A stretch of DNA of 64,000 nucleotides from NCBI GenBank assembly GCA_042568205.1, contig JBHPJE010000004.1:18044-82043 (forward strand). Reading direction: 5' to 3'. Source of the DNA: JAUVDZ01 sp042568205 (GTDB taxonomy: Bacteria; Patescibacteriota; Gracilibacteria; UBA1369; PNNO01). Positions within the stretch are counted from its first letter, which is position 1, and every line of letters begins with the position of its first letter. Both the position numbers and the translations under genes were made by a program. Below the pieces are notes generated by a model. It was not told the origin of the DNA, searched no databases, and saw nothing but the letters and a program-made list of their open reading frames with translations. Positions 1 to 8,846 of the stretch are shown here, piece after piece.

Positions 1-1966
1 CAGTCTCACCCAAACTTTCATCAAAACGTTTAATTCCATGTGTATGTACTACTTCTCCAACACCTTTTCCTGTTCTGTACGTCCTAACATTATTACCATT
101 CTTTTTAAGTATCTCCTTGAATGTTTTTCCCTTAGGCTCATTAAGCATTGCTGCCATTTTAAAATCCTGACAAATTTTTAAATATTTTGAATCTAATTTC
201 CTTAGTAAATGCAACATTGAACCATATCCGATCAACCTTGCTTTAACTTGTTCTTGTTTCTCAACAGGTTTAATATCAAATATTGTTTTATTCTCAGGCG
301 GAGATTTACTAACAGTTTTGAAAAAATCTTCATGTTCTTGCATAGTCATACTAATTTGGGACATAGCATTCCGAGTATTCACAGCTTTCCGCTGTATAAG
401 TTCCAAGTTTGTTTTCTTATCCCATGAAGGTGTTGTTTCAAGTTTCCCTGTTTTATAAAAATCATTATGAAATTCACGATAGAGGTCCCCATGTTCTCCT
501 TCAAAGAGTCCAGAGGGATTATCTAAACTAATTAATTCTTTTTCAGCAAGTATTGCTTGGTAACTACTAAACAAAGGAGACATTGGAATTTTGTGCTCTT
601 TTGAAAACTTCTTTAATCCATTTAAATTTTCGGTATCATTAAATTTACGTTGGCCAAAATATCCCAACATAGCACTAATATTTGCTTTTGTATCTTCTGA
701 TTTAAGATTAGTTGATGGTTTAGCTATGTACTTTTTCGTCATATCTTTAGCCATGTCCAAAAAAATCCTTAATGAATCCAGAGATTTTAACTTTAGTTTC
801 TGTTGAACAATACTTTTTTGATGTTTAAGAATTTTATCATCAACCTCATCTTTAGCATCATATTCTCGATATATTTGAAGTTGTTCAATTTCTTTTTTTA
901 ACTTTGAAGCACGTTGATTTCTATCCTTCTCAAGATTAGTTTTATTTCTTATGTATTCTTTTTCTATATACATTGATTTTTTTGTATATTCAGCTGAACC
1001 ACCCTTCATTAATGAGTGGTCAAAGATAAATCGAAGTAATTGCTTTGGTGGCATTTCTTTTGCCATTATCGCAAATTCTTTAGGGTTGAGTTTTTTCAAA
1101 TATGCAACTTTTGCAAGAATAAATTGAGTTACTTTTGACTTAGGTATCCCAATGGATTCATACGCTGCCATTAGTCTATTAACTTGATGTAGCTCTAATC
1201 TAATCCCCTGACCTTCAACAGAATTTCGAATTTTCAAAAATTTTTCCTGAAACTTTTGTTGTTTTTTGAATTCTTTGAATATTTTCTCACCTGCTGAAAT
1301 ATTCCCATTACAGTAATGGCCAAGCATACTAAATACTTGTGCTCTCTCACCTTTAGAAAAGAGTTTAGTTTGTACCCTAAAATCACTCGAAATAATATCT
1401 GCATCTAATTTGTTTTGTATTGTTTTATGTTGAAAAAATATTTTTATAGTCTCTTTCATTCGACTTTTAATCGTTTTAAGAGGGACTCTTTTTGAACTAG
1501 GCGTTCGTACATAAGCTTCAGCATATTGAGCAAACATTTTTTTACCAATATTGCTATTTAAGAAATCATAATTAGTAATTGATTCTCTTATTGCATTAAA
1601 ATCAAGTCGCGCTTTATGTGTTTCTATTTTTTTTCTTAAAGTTACTGTTCTAACTTTCAATTTGCTTTCAAACACGGCCATCTTTAAATTACCAGATGCC
1701 AATTTCCTAATTGCAGCAACCATATCTTTCAAATATGCTTGCTTTTGTGCATCAACTATCTTGCCATGCTTATCAAGACCTTTTGTTTCATTCCATGCTC
1801 CTTTTGCAGCATCAGCCCATTTAGAAACTTCTTTATGATGTTTTGCTAAATACTTAATTGTTCTTCCACGAAACTTAGTCCATTCTGCCTTAGTTTTAAC
1901 TCCTTCAGGCTTTTTTTCTGGATCTATAAAAAGTTTTACTGCTCCTGCTACATCGTCAAATGGCAT
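1..1966 (-). CDS. Large lysine-rich helical hypothetical protein, C-terminus cut by window edge
   Basis: An open frame runs leftward from ATG at 1966 to base 1 without a stop, giving at least 655 residues. It begins MPFDDVAGAVKLF and continues as a soluble, charged, mostly helical protein with no signal peptide and no membrane segment. Around residues 330-400 it is very rich in Lys/Glu/Gln, which suggests coiled coil. I recognise no domain. The start lies 2 bp downstream of the stop of the small gene at 1969-2223, so the two probably share the promoter at 2253-2281. The protein resembles in composition the other Lys-rich proteins of this window (11954-13825, 39200-41593), but I cannot show homology by eye. 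The reading frame is clear; the function is unknown. Confidence 0.8.
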   Translation of the reverse strand, partial: MPFDDVAGAVKLFIDPEKKPEGVKTKAEWTKFRGRTIKYLAKHHKEVSKWADAAKGAWNETKGLDKHGKIVDAQKQAYLKDMVAAIRKLASGNLKMAVFESKLKVRTVTLRKKIETHKARLDFNAIRESITNYDFLNSNIGKKMFAQYAEAYVRTPSSKRVPLKTIKSRMKETIKIFFQHKTIQNKLDADIISSDFRVQTKLFSKGERAQVFSMLGHYCNGNISAGEKIFKEFKKQQKFQEKFLKIRNSVEGQGIRLELHQVNRLMAAYESIGIPKSKVTQFILAKVAYLKKLNPKEFAIMAKEMPPKQLLRFIFDHSLMKGGSAEYTKKSMYIEKEYIRNKTNLEKDRNQRASKLKKEIEQLQIYREYDAKDEVDDKILKHQKSIVQQKLKLKSLDSLRIFLDMAKDMTKKYIAKPSTNLKSEDTKANISAMLGYFGQRKFNDTENLNGLKKFSKEHKIPMSPLFSSYQAILAEKELISLDNPSGLFEGEHGDLYREFHNDFYKTGKLETTPSWDKKTNLELIQRKAVNTRNAMSQISMTMQEHEDFFKTVSKSPPENKTIFDIKPVEKQEQVKARLIGYGSMLHLLRKLDSKYLKICQDFKMAAMLNEPKGKTFKEILKKNGNNVRTYRTGKGVGEVVHTHGIKRFDESLGET

Positions 1967-1968
1967 TT

Positions 1969-2223
1969 TTATTTTTTAAATTTATTAATATATTTTTTTG
2001 TAATTTTATCAACTTCTTCATGTAAATCATCCTCTAAATCATCCTCAAATATAAGTGTTAATGCTGTATCTAAGTCTTTTTTTTGATTATTTTTAAAATA
2101 GGTGTAAATCTTTTTCATTTCTTCCTGGTTTAGATCATCTAAAAGCTCAATCCATTTAGATTTTTCAGATTCATCAATAAAATCAACACTATTGATCAAA
2201 TTTTTTAATTTTTGTTTTAACAA
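1969..2223 (-). CDS. Small acidic helical protein
   Basis: This 84-residue charged protein has an acidic stretch near residues 60-72 (EDDLEDDLHEE) and a basic C-terminus. It has no signal peptide, membrane segment or recognised motif. The start is TTG, the only start codon between the inferred transcription start (about 2246) and the first internal Met at residue 36. It ends 2 bp before the large downstream gene, which suggests a two-gene transcript and perhaps translational coupling. Function unknown. Confidence 0.6.
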   Translation of the reverse strand: MLKQKLKNLINSVDFIDESEKSKWIELLDDLNQEEMKKIYTYFKNNQKKDLDTALTLIFEDDLEDDLHEEVDKITKKYINKFKK

Positions 2224-2252
2224 AGTTTATTTTGGTTACATTTTATCTAAAT

Positions 2253-2281
2253 ATTATAACAAAAATTACACAAATTTACAA
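2253..2281 (-). promoter_or_regulatory. Sigma70-type promoter, leftward, for 1969-2223
   Basis: On the minus strand TTGTAA (2276-2281) and TATAAT (2253-2258) are separated by 17 bp. The inferred transcription start is about 23 nt before the TTG start codon. Called from sequence match only. Confidence 0.6.
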
Positions 2282-2411
2282 TGCTCAAACAGGCATTTAT
2301 TGTTTATTTAAAAACACTTTTAGAGACTTGACCTAATTTTGTAACGGCTAACATCGCATTTCGTTTTAATAGGTGTTAGAATAAGTCGAATATTTAATTA
2401 ACCTTTTATAT

Positions 2412-4271
2412 ATGAATAACAAGATCGTAAAGGTGCTACTCCCCTTTCTAGCTGTGATTGGGCTGTTTATTGTAGCATCATCGACTGTTTCTGCTGCGTA
2501 TCAGACCCTACACGTAGACGGAGAGCTGATTTGGGTGGATTATGGGACATATGCTCATGGCCCTGCTGATTCCCCTTATTTAACCATTACTGAAGCATTA
2601 AATGCCATGGATTCAGACGGAGGCGTTATTAAAGTTGCTGAAGGTACTTATACAGAAAATCTTGATTTGCATGATTTAGATGATATTAGTATCAATGGAG
2701 GGTACAATGGTGGTCCTGGAGATTCAAATCCCTTTACTACTCAGGATACAGAAGGTCAACAATCTGTTTTAGATGGCCAAATCACAGGTACGAATATTTC
2801 TGGTGCAATCAGTGGAATGACTTTTTCAAACAATATTGGTGGGAATTTCTTAATTTCTATTAATCTTGCTGGAGGTGGTTATAGTTTTGAGGTTAGTGAT
2901 AACTTTTTCAGCTATAACAATCTTACTCAATTTTTTGTAAGAGTTACTGCAAACTCAGGAAGCAGTGCTGAAATTTCAAACAACCATTTTGGGAATGTTA
3001 CTAGTTCACAATCTTTAGTTGATACAGGTGGAACTGGAGATACGCATGTTATGAAAAACTTTTTTGACTGGGCAACTTCATTAAATGGATCTTATGGAAT
3101 CATAAGAGCTACTGATGGAGCAAAAGTTTACAATAATTTAATTGTAAATTCTGGTCCTAATAACCGAGTTGCAATTAGAATTTCTGATGCTGCTGAGGTT
3201 TATAACAACACAATCGCTGATGGAACAGCTACAACAGCTTCAATCGCATCAAGCGGAACAGAAGAACACAATGTTTACAATAATTTAGTTGCAAATATGA
3301 CTGGACCTGACTTTGTTTGGTCTACTGCTGCTGATGAATCAAACAATTTTTCAAATTGTGATCCTGATTTCACTGGAGGATCTGGTCCTGACGCTTATAA
3401 ATTAGGCGCATTATCTACTTGTATTGATGTTGGAACTGCTGTTTCTACTGCAAATCGCGATTATTTCGGCACTTCAAGACCTCAAGGAGAAGAATATGAT
3501 GTTGGATTCCATGAATTTGAAATCACGCCTGCATGCGGAAATGGATATTTAGAATCAGGAGAACAATGTGATGACGGGAACACAACTGACGGAGATGGAT
3601 GTGATTCTTCTTGTCATACTGAATCAACTCCTCAACCTGCTGTTTGCGGTGATGGTACTGTAGATTTAGGTGAAGAATGTGATGATGGAAATAGTGTGAA
3701 CGGAGATGGATGTAATGCAATGTGTGAAGATGAAGTTGTTGTTGATTGTGGAAACTGGCTAGATATCAACTCTTCTGATGACCATTATGCTATTGCGGTT
3801 TATCTTTGTGAAAATGGTGAAATCGTTAAAGGAGATACTTACGGAAATCTAAGAATTGACGACGATTTAACTCGTGCAGAACTTCTAGCAATGGCATTTA
3901 GAGCTCGTGAGTATGAAGGCTATGGCGTTGTAGATGTTAATGCTGAAGCATGTTTCAACGATGTAACTGATGATTGGTATGCAAAATACTTCTGTACTGC
4001 AAAGGACGAAGGGTTTGTTGAAGGATATGCTGGAAATGTTGCTAAACCTGGAGCAATCGTTCTTTTAGGAGAAGGATTGAAAATGTTCTTAGGAGCTTTA
4101 GATAAGAACTACACAATCGATACTGATGATTGTTGGTATTGTTCAATGGTAACTTCAGCAGGTAATTTAAATTGGATTCCATTCCAATTTAATGATCCAA
4201 CTGAGGTTGGGCCAATGGAATTAAGCAGAAGATATGCAATGGATATGCTTTATAGGATTTTAACTAACTAA
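2412..4271 (+). CDS. Secreted parallel beta-helix protein with Cys-rich repeats and C-terminal SLH-like region
   Basis: This 619-residue protein has a Sec signal peptide (cleavage after VSA, near residue 28). Residues about 45-370 look like a right-handed beta-helix of the pectate-lyase/DUF1565 kind, with recurring YNN/SNN turns. Two cysteine-rich repeats of the DUF4215/myxo-disulfide type follow at about 375-401 and 412-438 (EQCDDGN..GDGC..C). Residues about 455-619 look like SLH repeats (LTRAELLAMAF, DVTDDWYAKYF), which in known S-layer proteins bind secondary wall polymer. It is probably a surface-anchored carbohydrate-binding or carbohydrate-cleaving protein; no catalytic site can be assigned. 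It ends at a strong terminator. I see no convincing promoter in 2282-2411; TTGACC at about 2328 has no good partner -10. Confidence 0.85.
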   Translation: MNNKIVKVLLPFLAVIGLFIVASSTVSAAYQTLHVDGELIWVDYGTYAHGPADSPYLTITEALNAMDSDGGVIKVAEGTYTENLDLHDLDDISINGGYNGGPGDSNPFTTQDTEGQQSVLDGQITGTNISGAISGMTFSNNIGGNFLISINLAGGGYSFEVSDNFFSYNNLTQFFVRVTANSGSSAEISNNHFGNVTSSQSLVDTGGTGDTHVMKNFFDWATSLNGSYGIIRATDGAKVYNNLIVNSGPNNRVAIRISDAAEVYNNTIADGTATTASIASSGTEEHNVYNNLVANMTGPDFVWSTAADESNNFSNCDPDFTGGSGPDAYKLGALSTCIDVGTAVSTANRDYFGTSRPQGEEYDVGFHEFEITPACGNGYLESGEQCDDGNTTDGDGCDSSCHTESTPQPAVCGDGTVDLGEECDDGNSVNGDGCNAMCEDEVVVDCGNWLDINSSDDHYAIAVYLCENGEIVKGDTYGNLRIDDDLTRAELLAMAFRAREYEGYGVVDVNAEACFNDVTDDWYAKYFCTAKDEGFVEGYAGNVAKPGAIVLLGEGLKMFLGALDKNYTIDTDDCWYCSMVTSAGNLNWIPFQFNDPTEVGPMELSRRYAMDMLYRILTN

Positions 4272-4288
4272 AAATCGCAGGTATAAGC

Positions 4289-4326
4289 AAAGAGCGCTGT
4301 CATATAACTGATAGCGCTCTTTTTAA
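4289..4326 (+). terminator. Rho-independent terminator, possibly bidirectional
   Basis: The stem AAAGAGCGCT (4289-4298) pairs with AGCGCTCTTT (4313-4322), with extra TCA/TGA pairing inside the loop, followed by TTTT on the plus strand. It lies between the convergent genes 2412-4271 and 4332-4787, so it may serve both. Confidence 0.8.
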
Positions 4327-4331
4327 TTAAT

Positions 4332-4787
4332 TTAGCTTTGTCTGTCCCAAGTTTCTGTCATAGGTCCTGTAACTACTGTCATTACTTCAACATCGCGTTC
4401 TTCATCATATTTAATCTCATATGTGTAAGGAACTGTGATTCCTGTAGGAACATTTGGACAAGTTGTACTATCTAAAGTGATTGTAATCTTATTTCCACCT
4501 TCATTCATAACTTTTCCTGTATTAATACAAGTACCTGTAGAAGTGTAATTTGTATTGTTTAAAGTCCAAATAGCTGGATCTTCACTTTCTAATTCTCCAT
4601 TAACATATGTTGCTGTTCGTTGCCAAACACCAACATAATCTTCTGGGAATGGATCAACTGTTTCAAGCGCTTCATCAACTGTTATTGGAGGTTGTTCATT
4701 TAATTCTTCGAGTGTAGGTTGCGGTTCAGTACATCCTGCAGCAAAAATAACAACGAAAATTGCTAAGAGGCTTAATAGCTTTTTCAT
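4332..4787 (-). CDS. Putative lipoprotein
   Basis: This 151-residue protein has a type II signal peptide ending in the lipobox FAAGC, making Cys19 the predicted lipidated residue. The mature part starts with a Pro/Glu-rich linker and then a small beta-rich domain with two further Cys residues that could form a disulfide (CINTGKV, TTCPNVP). I recognise no family. It is probably held on the outer face of the membrane. It lies downstream of the subtilase in the same direction with a 44-bp gap, so the two could be co-transcribed. Confidence 0.75.
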   Translation of the reverse strand: MKKLLSLLAIFVVIFAAGCTEPQPTLEELNEQPPITVDEALETVDPFPEDYVGVWQRTATYVNGELESEDPAIWTLNNTNYTSTGTCINTGKVMNEGGNKITITLDSTTCPNVPTGITVPYTYEIKYDEERDVEVMTVVTGPMTETWDRQS

Positions 4788-4831
4788 GTTTTAGGGATTA
4801 CGAATATCAACCCCATTTTACACCAACTTAA

Positions 4832-6133
4832 TTATGGTGCAACTGGTAATCCATAACCTGAAGCAGCATCATAACCAGGACCTGCTCCCCCACCATATGC
4901 ATCAGTTATATCTTCAGCAATGCTTCGTAAGTATAAACGGGTACTTTCAGCATCACCCTGCCAAACTTTTGCTGCTAATCCAGAAACAGTTGGGGCTGAC
5001 ATTGAGGTCCCGCTAGATCTTACATAACAACCATTTATTGAAAATGCAGATTCTACACTTCTTCCTCCAGCAACTAATTCAACTTCTTTTTCAACAATAG
5101 TTGAATCATCTCCATCATCGATTCCTCTTGCTGAGAAACTAACAACTTGCTTATTTTGATCAATTGCTCCAACTGCAACAACTTCTTTATAGGCAGCAGG
5201 ATAACCAATTAACACTCCGTTATATCCATAATTTCCTGATGATGCAATAAATAGAACATCAGGATTACTTAAAATCGCTTCTTCTATCAATGGAGCTGGG
5301 ACATCACTACTAAAACTCATACTAACGATTTCTGCCCCTCTTTTTCCTGCATAATTAATTGCTTCTGCTATATCATCATCATTACAATATCTTGAATAAC
5401 AAACCTTAATTGCCCAAATATTTGCATTAGGTGCAACACCAAATATCCCTAATCCATCAGGACCTCCATTTGCACCAACAGTTCCAGCTGTGTGAGTGCC
5501 GTGATAAATTGTATCTTCACAACCATTACTCATGCCATTGCTTGTTGTGTCTTTACAAACTTTAATATTATCTAAATCAATATGATCTAAAAATGCTCCT
5601 GTATCTAACACTGCTACATCAATTTTGTCTCCTGAAGGTATTTGCCCACCATTAACCTGAGTAACATTGTATGGTATTTGATCAATTGGCTCGCAAGTTC
5701 TTTCCTTTGCTTTGTTAGAATTCGGATTTTTACACTGACAATAGTTACATTCTTTTCCTTCAGAACATTGAGGTAACCCAGTTTCTCCACATTGCTCTGA
5801 CGCCTGAATCAAGCCATCCCCACAATATTTGGGACTTTCAAAATTTGCTATTTCTAATACAACTACATCTTCAACTTCAGCATATTGATCTAAAGATAAA
5901 TCTTCAGGTATATTTGCTGAAAATTTCCCATCAAATTCATGCATTACTTCAACATCTTTATTTTGTCGGATTGTAAGCTCAGACTTAGCATCATTTGGTT
6001 TAATTAAAACACGTTTAACTTTGTCTGAATGTGTGTCATTTTTAGCAATTAAAGTTGAGCTGATTAGCACACCTAAAAGTACTGCTAAACAAACAGTAAC
6101 AATTAGCACAGAAGTATGTTTTTTTGTAGACAT
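4832..6133 (-). CDS. Surface subtilisin-like serine protease (S8 family)
   Basis: This 433-residue protein has an N-terminal membrane anchor or signal (residues 8-30), an I9-like propeptide region (about 40-97), a short Cys-rich insert (about 104-135), and a subtilase domain (about 165-433). The catalytic triad is visible: Asp177 in DTG, His211 in HGTHTAGT and Ser377 in GTSMSAP. The oxyanion Asn301 sits in SSGN. The insert begins CGDGLIQASEQC, which matches the opening of the DUF4215-type repeats in the neighbouring beta-helix protein (2412-4271), so the two surface proteins may be functionally linked (inference). Expected location is outside the membrane. Confidence in an active protease is high; the substrate is unknown. 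Confidence 0.92.
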   Translation of the reverse strand: MSTKKHTSVLIVTVCLAVLLGVLISSTLIAKNDTHSDKVKRVLIKPNDAKSELTIRQNKDVEVMHEFDGKFSANIPEDLSLDQYAEVEDVVVLEIANFESPKYCGDGLIQASEQCGETGLPQCSEGKECNYCQCKNPNSNKAKERTCEPIDQIPYNVTQVNGGQIPSGDKIDVAVLDTGAFLDHIDLDNIKVCKDTTSNGMSNGCEDTIYHGTHTAGTVGANGGPDGLGIFGVAPNANIWAIKVCYSRYCNDDDIAEAINYAGKRGAEIVSMSFSSDVPAPLIEEAILSNPDVLFIASSGNYGYNGVLIGYPAAYKEVVAVGAIDQNKQVVSFSARGIDDGDDSTIVEKEVELVAGGRSVESAFSINGCYVRSSGTSMSAPTVSGLAAKVWQGDAESTRLYLRSIAEDITDAYGGGAGPGYDAASGYGLPVAP

Positions 6134-6164
6134 TTTTGTTTTTTGTTTAAATTTTACTGTTTAA

Positions 6165-6193
6165 ATTATACCATAAATCACCCATTTGATCAA
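6165..6193 (-). promoter_or_regulatory. Promoter for subtilase gene, overlaps divergent promoter
   Basis: On the minus strand TTGATC (6188-6193) and TATAAT (6165-6170) are spaced by 17 bp. Its -35 shares six bases with the -35 of the rightward promoter at 6186-6215, forming the palindrome TTGATCAA. Confidence 0.75.
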
Positions 6194-6215
6194 CTGGCGT
6201 AACTTAATATATGAT
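6186..6215 (+). promoter_or_regulatory. Promoter for lipoprotein gene 6240-6797
   Basis: TTGATC (6186-6191) and TATGAT (6210-6215) are separated by 18 bp, placing transcription start near 6222. This supports ATG 6240 as the start and rules out the longer in-frame opening at 6186. Because the two -35 hexamers overlap, RNA polymerase probably cannot occupy both promoters at once (inference). Confidence 0.65.
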
Positions 6216-6239
6216 TTTCTTGTTCTTAACTCTAAAACA

Positions 6240-6797
6240 ATGAAAAAAATTGTCGCTATTTCTATGCTGGCTGTGCTTTTATTTACTTTTAATGCGTGTG
6301 TTAAGCCTGCTGCAACCTTTGATGATGCTGCAAATCAAACAATCACAACTCTTAAAAACAAAGATTTAGATACTTTGGAAACTCTAATTCACCCAGAAAA
6401 AGGTGTTAGACTCTCTCCTTATGCAACTGTTGATACAAAAAAAGATGTAATTTTAAAACCATTTGAATTAAACGATGGTAGTTCAAGATTGTGGGGACAA
6501 TATGATGGGACTGGTCTTCCAATCACCCTTACCTTAAATGAATATTTTGATAAATTTGTTTTTAGTGCTGATTTCGAAAATGCGCCGCAAATAAAGAAAA
6601 ATGAGATAATTGGATCGGGAAATTCTTTAAATAATCTTGAAAAAGTCTATGGAGAAGCAAATTTTATTGAATATCACTTTCCTGAATTTGATCCAGAGAT
6701 GTATGGCATGGACTGGCAAAGTTTAAGACTGGTTTTTGAGGAATATGAAGGTGAATTTAAACTTGTTGGGATCATTCACGATCAATGGACAATCTAA
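6240..6797 (+). CDS. Putative lipoprotein
   Basis: From ATG 6240 this is a 185-residue protein starting MKKIVAISMLAVLLF, with a probable lipobox TFNAC (Cys20). The mature part has a short helical segment (NKDLDTLETLIHPEKGVRLSPY) followed by a beta-rich domain ending in VGIIHDQWTI. I cannot name the family, though the HPEKGVRLSPYA segment looks like a conserved motif of small extracytoplasmic lipoproteins. It is divergent from the subtilase gene and shares an overlapping promoter with it. The promoter of the next gene lies over its last codons. Confidence 0.75.
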   Translation: MKKIVAISMLAVLLFTFNACVKPAATFDDAANQTITTLKNKDLDTLETLIHPEKGVRLSPYATVDTKKDVILKPFELNDGSSRLWGQYDGTGLPITLTLNEYFDKFVFSADFENAPQIKKNEIIGSGNSLNNLEKVYGEANFIEYHFPEFDPEMYGMDWQSLRLVFEEYEGEFKLVGIIHDQWTI

Positions 6798-6814
6798 AGA
6801 AAGTATGATATAAT
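6786..6814 (+). promoter_or_regulatory. Near-consensus promoter for 6837-7881
   Basis: TGGACA (6786-6791) and TATAAT (6809-6814) are separated by 17 bp. The -35 lies within the last codons of the upstream lipoprotein gene. Predicted transcription start is about 6821, giving a short leader before ATG 6837. Confidence 0.75.
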
Positions 6815-6836
6815 ATATGTGAAATAAAAATAAATA

Positions 6837-7013
6837 ATGGCTGATAGTAAAGCAAAACAAGATGTACTCAAGAAGCTACAAATTGCTTCTAAATACAAAA
6901 AAATTAAAACCGTCCTTGCCAAAGAAACAGACAAGGTTGGAGAATTTAAAGTAAAACAAAAAGATCAAAAAGAAATAGATGAAATAAAACAAAAACTAAA
7001 TGAGAAACGCTAA
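6837..7013 (+). CDS. Small basic helical protein
   Basis: ATG 6837 opens a 58-residue frame starting MADSKAKQDVLKKLQ and ending KLNEKR. It is Lys/Gln-rich and predicted helical, with no signal peptide. It lies directly behind a strong promoter and overlaps the start of the next gene by 14 bp in another frame, the tight packing typical of this genome. No known motif. It is likely a real small gene, possibly a partner of 7000-7881. Confidence 0.65.
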   Translation: MADSKAKQDVLKKLQIASKYKKIKTVLAKETDKVGEFKVKQKDQKEIDEIKQKLNEKR

Positions 7014-7881
7014 TCAACCAGACAATTTAGAACAAGTACAAGCTCCAACTCCAGCAATGGATAATGTTGCAATGCAGCATATTAAAAATCATGAATACGA
7101 AAGTGCTTATGCACCTTTATCTAGAGCAGAATATGCGGATACGCAATGGAATAATTTAAGCAAAGGGATCGATAATGCTTCATTACCAGAAGATCCAAAT
7201 AGAAAAGAACCCTTAAGTCCTGAAGAATATGAGGCAGCTCAAAAGGAGCAGATTAAAGAAGATGCTGATAATTTTGGTGCAGAAGCTAGTCCAGAAATGG
7301 AAATGAATAATGAATCTATAGTTTTAATCGAAGAGGTAAATGTTTTAATTGAAAAATTATTAGAGGAAGTTGCTGCAGCGCGAGAGCAAATTGGGAAGTT
7401 GAAAGAAAACGCTTCTACAACAACGTTATTTCCAATAATTGGTGGAATTTCTAAGATTTTTAAACAACGGAAATATAAAAAAATAATGGCAAGAGTAAAG
7501 GAAGCTCAAGCAAAACTTCAGGATAAAACCGGAGAATTACAACAACGGATAGAGATCGACAATTTAAGCCCAGATTTAAGCAACAAATCAATGACTACTT
7601 CAGGAATTGCAGATATTGGAGAATTAGCTAGTGCTGTAGGCTCATTAAGTAATTGTGCAATGATCTTTGGTGGAGTTTCAGGATTATTTGATATAATAGG
7701 CACTGATAATGCATTTAAAAATCATGAAAAGTTAATTAGAACAGATGTTAAGCTTGAAGATATTGAAGGTCAATTACAAAATGCGCAGGTAGGAAATACC
7801 GAATCTTTAGCAAAATTAAAAGTTAGAAGAGATTATTATAGAGATGGAGTAATTGAAAATGCTCAAAGATTAGCAGCCTAA
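7000..7881 (+). CDS. Helical hypothetical protein
   Basis: This 293-residue soluble protein has a polar Pro/Glu-rich N-terminal third. A coiled-coil segment at about 100-185 (EEVNVLIEKLLEEVAAAREQIGKL, then a basic region) follows, then a small Gly/Ala-rich hydrophobic patch at about 200-235. No signal peptide is evident. The start could also be an internal Met (residue 20 or 25). It overlaps the upstream small gene by 14 bp and its 3' end overlaps the convergent gene 7878-8567 by 4 bp. Function unknown. Confidence 0.7.
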   Translation: MRNANQPDNLEQVQAPTPAMDNVAMQHIKNHEYESAYAPLSRAEYADTQWNNLSKGIDNASLPEDPNRKEPLSPEEYEAAQKEQIKEDADNFGAEASPEMEMNNESIVLIEEVNVLIEKLLEEVAAAREQIGKLKENASTTTLFPIIGGISKIFKQRKYKKIMARVKEAQAKLQDKTGELQQRIEIDNLSPDLSNKSMTTSGIADIGELASAVGSLSNCAMIFGGVSGLFDIIGTDNAFKNHEKLIRTDVKLEDIEGQLQNAQVGNTESLAKLKVRRDYYRDGVIENAQRLAA

Positions 7882-8567
7882 TCTTTTGCTTCAGGGTCCT
7901 CAATATCTTTCAACTCTTTTTGTTTTAAAACTTTATCTGCTACTTTTTCCATAATTCCACTTAAAAAGAACTGGCTGAAATCCTTTAAATCTTCATAATT
8001 AGCTTCTTCTTTATGTTTTTCAAGATAATCTCTTAATATAAAAGCACATAATTGAACTAAAGGTAAAATAACATGCTTATCTGAATCTAGTGCAGTCTGT
8101 AATAACTTATGTGGATTATCCAAAGCCGATGAAAGAATGCTTTTAAGCCAATCGTCAATCCTAACTTTCAGCTTAACTGGAAGGAGTTGATCTTTATCCA
8201 TTGTTGCAAGAGACATCTCTTCAATATCTTTAGATTTTTCAGGAGCTTTTAAAAGAGTCTTGCTTTCATCTTCATTCAAAACATCCTCATTTCCTAACAA
8301 AACAATACTTAGGATAAAAATTGAAGGTATATTTTGTTCTAAAAGACGCGCAATTAGTAACATGATATCCTTTTTTTGATGATTTTTAACAAATCTAAGA
8401 AGAATCTTTATAAGTTTTTCTTCCTTTTTACGTACTTTCTGCTCCCCTTTTTGAATAGCTTTAATCTGAGCTTGTGCAGCTTTTATTCGCTCTTTAAACT
8501 TTTCAAATGATGCTTCATCTACTCCACCAGAGTCATCTACACCACCAAAAATTTCAAAATCACTCAT
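7878..8567 (-). CDS. Helical hypothetical protein
   Basis: This 229-residue protein has an acidic N-terminus, a basic coiled coil at about 20-60 (KFKERIKAAQAQIKAIQ), and amphipathic helices with short hydrophobic runs (IFILSIVLLG) that look too short for firm membrane segments. No family is recognised. It is the third gene after rpmA in the same direction (gap of 3 bp to 8571-8828), so probably co-transcribed with ribosomal protein L27. It overlaps the convergent neighbour by 4 bp at the stop codons. Confidence 0.65.
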   Translation of the reverse strand: MSDFEIFGGVDDSGGVDEASFEKFKERIKAAQAQIKAIQKGEQKVRKKEEKLIKILLRFVKNHQKKDIMLLIARLLEQNIPSIFILSIVLLGNEDVLNEDESKTLLKAPEKSKDIEEMSLATMDKDQLLPVKLKVRIDDWLKSILSSALDNPHKLLQTALDSDKHVILPLVQLCAFILRDYLEKHKEEANYEDLKDFSQFFLSGIMEKVADKVLKQKELKDIEDPEAKD

Positions 8568-8570
8568 ATA

Positions 8571-8828
8571 TTATGATGCACTACCTGGTGCAATTAAATT
8601 ATATATCCATGCAAATAATAGACCACCAATTAATCCATCAATAAATCCCCAAATTAAACCAGCAACAGCTCCCTGTAAACTAATTTCATAATAAGGATAA
8701 ACACCGATCATAAGTTCAGCAATGTGAGTTAAATAATTAGCATAAAGTGCTAATAGGGTCATAATTAAAAAACCTAGGCCTGATAGAATTCCCATTGCAA
8801 GCCCAACTGCTTTAGGTGAAAGCTTCAT
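8571..8828 (-). CDS. Small two-helix membrane protein
   Basis: This 85-residue protein has two hydrophobic helices: one at about 8-30 (VGLAMGILSGLGFLIMTLLALYA) and a Gly-rich one at about 53-78 (AVAGLIWGFIDGLIGGLLFAWIY). The layout MKLSPKAVGLAMGI...GFIDGxxGGxxxAWxYN resembles a small bacterial family often labelled bacteriophage holin in databases, although that name does not establish function. It lies 18 bp downstream of rpmA. No phage genes are nearby, so a lysis role is unlikely. Confidence 0.7.
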   Translation of the reverse strand: MKLSPKAVGLAMGILSGLGFLIMTLLALYANYLTHIAELMIGVYPYYEISLQGAVAGLIWGFIDGLIGGLLFAWIYNLIAPGSAS

Positions 8829-8846
8829 TTTGGAAAGGGTTAATTG

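Noticed and set aside
2328..2380. Promoter TTGACC with TAACAT for the gene at 2412
   Set aside because: The spacer would be 15 bp and the -10 is weak; an alternative TAGAAT has no -35, so I left the promoter unassigned.
6186..6239. Longer N-terminus for the lipoprotein at 6240
   Set aside because: It begins within the -35 element and before the predicted transcription start, and would bury the signal peptide behind 18 extra residues.
8571..8828. Phage holin and hence a prophage remnant
   Set aside because: No phage structural, integrase or lysin genes occur nearby; the holin label in this small family is by similarity only.
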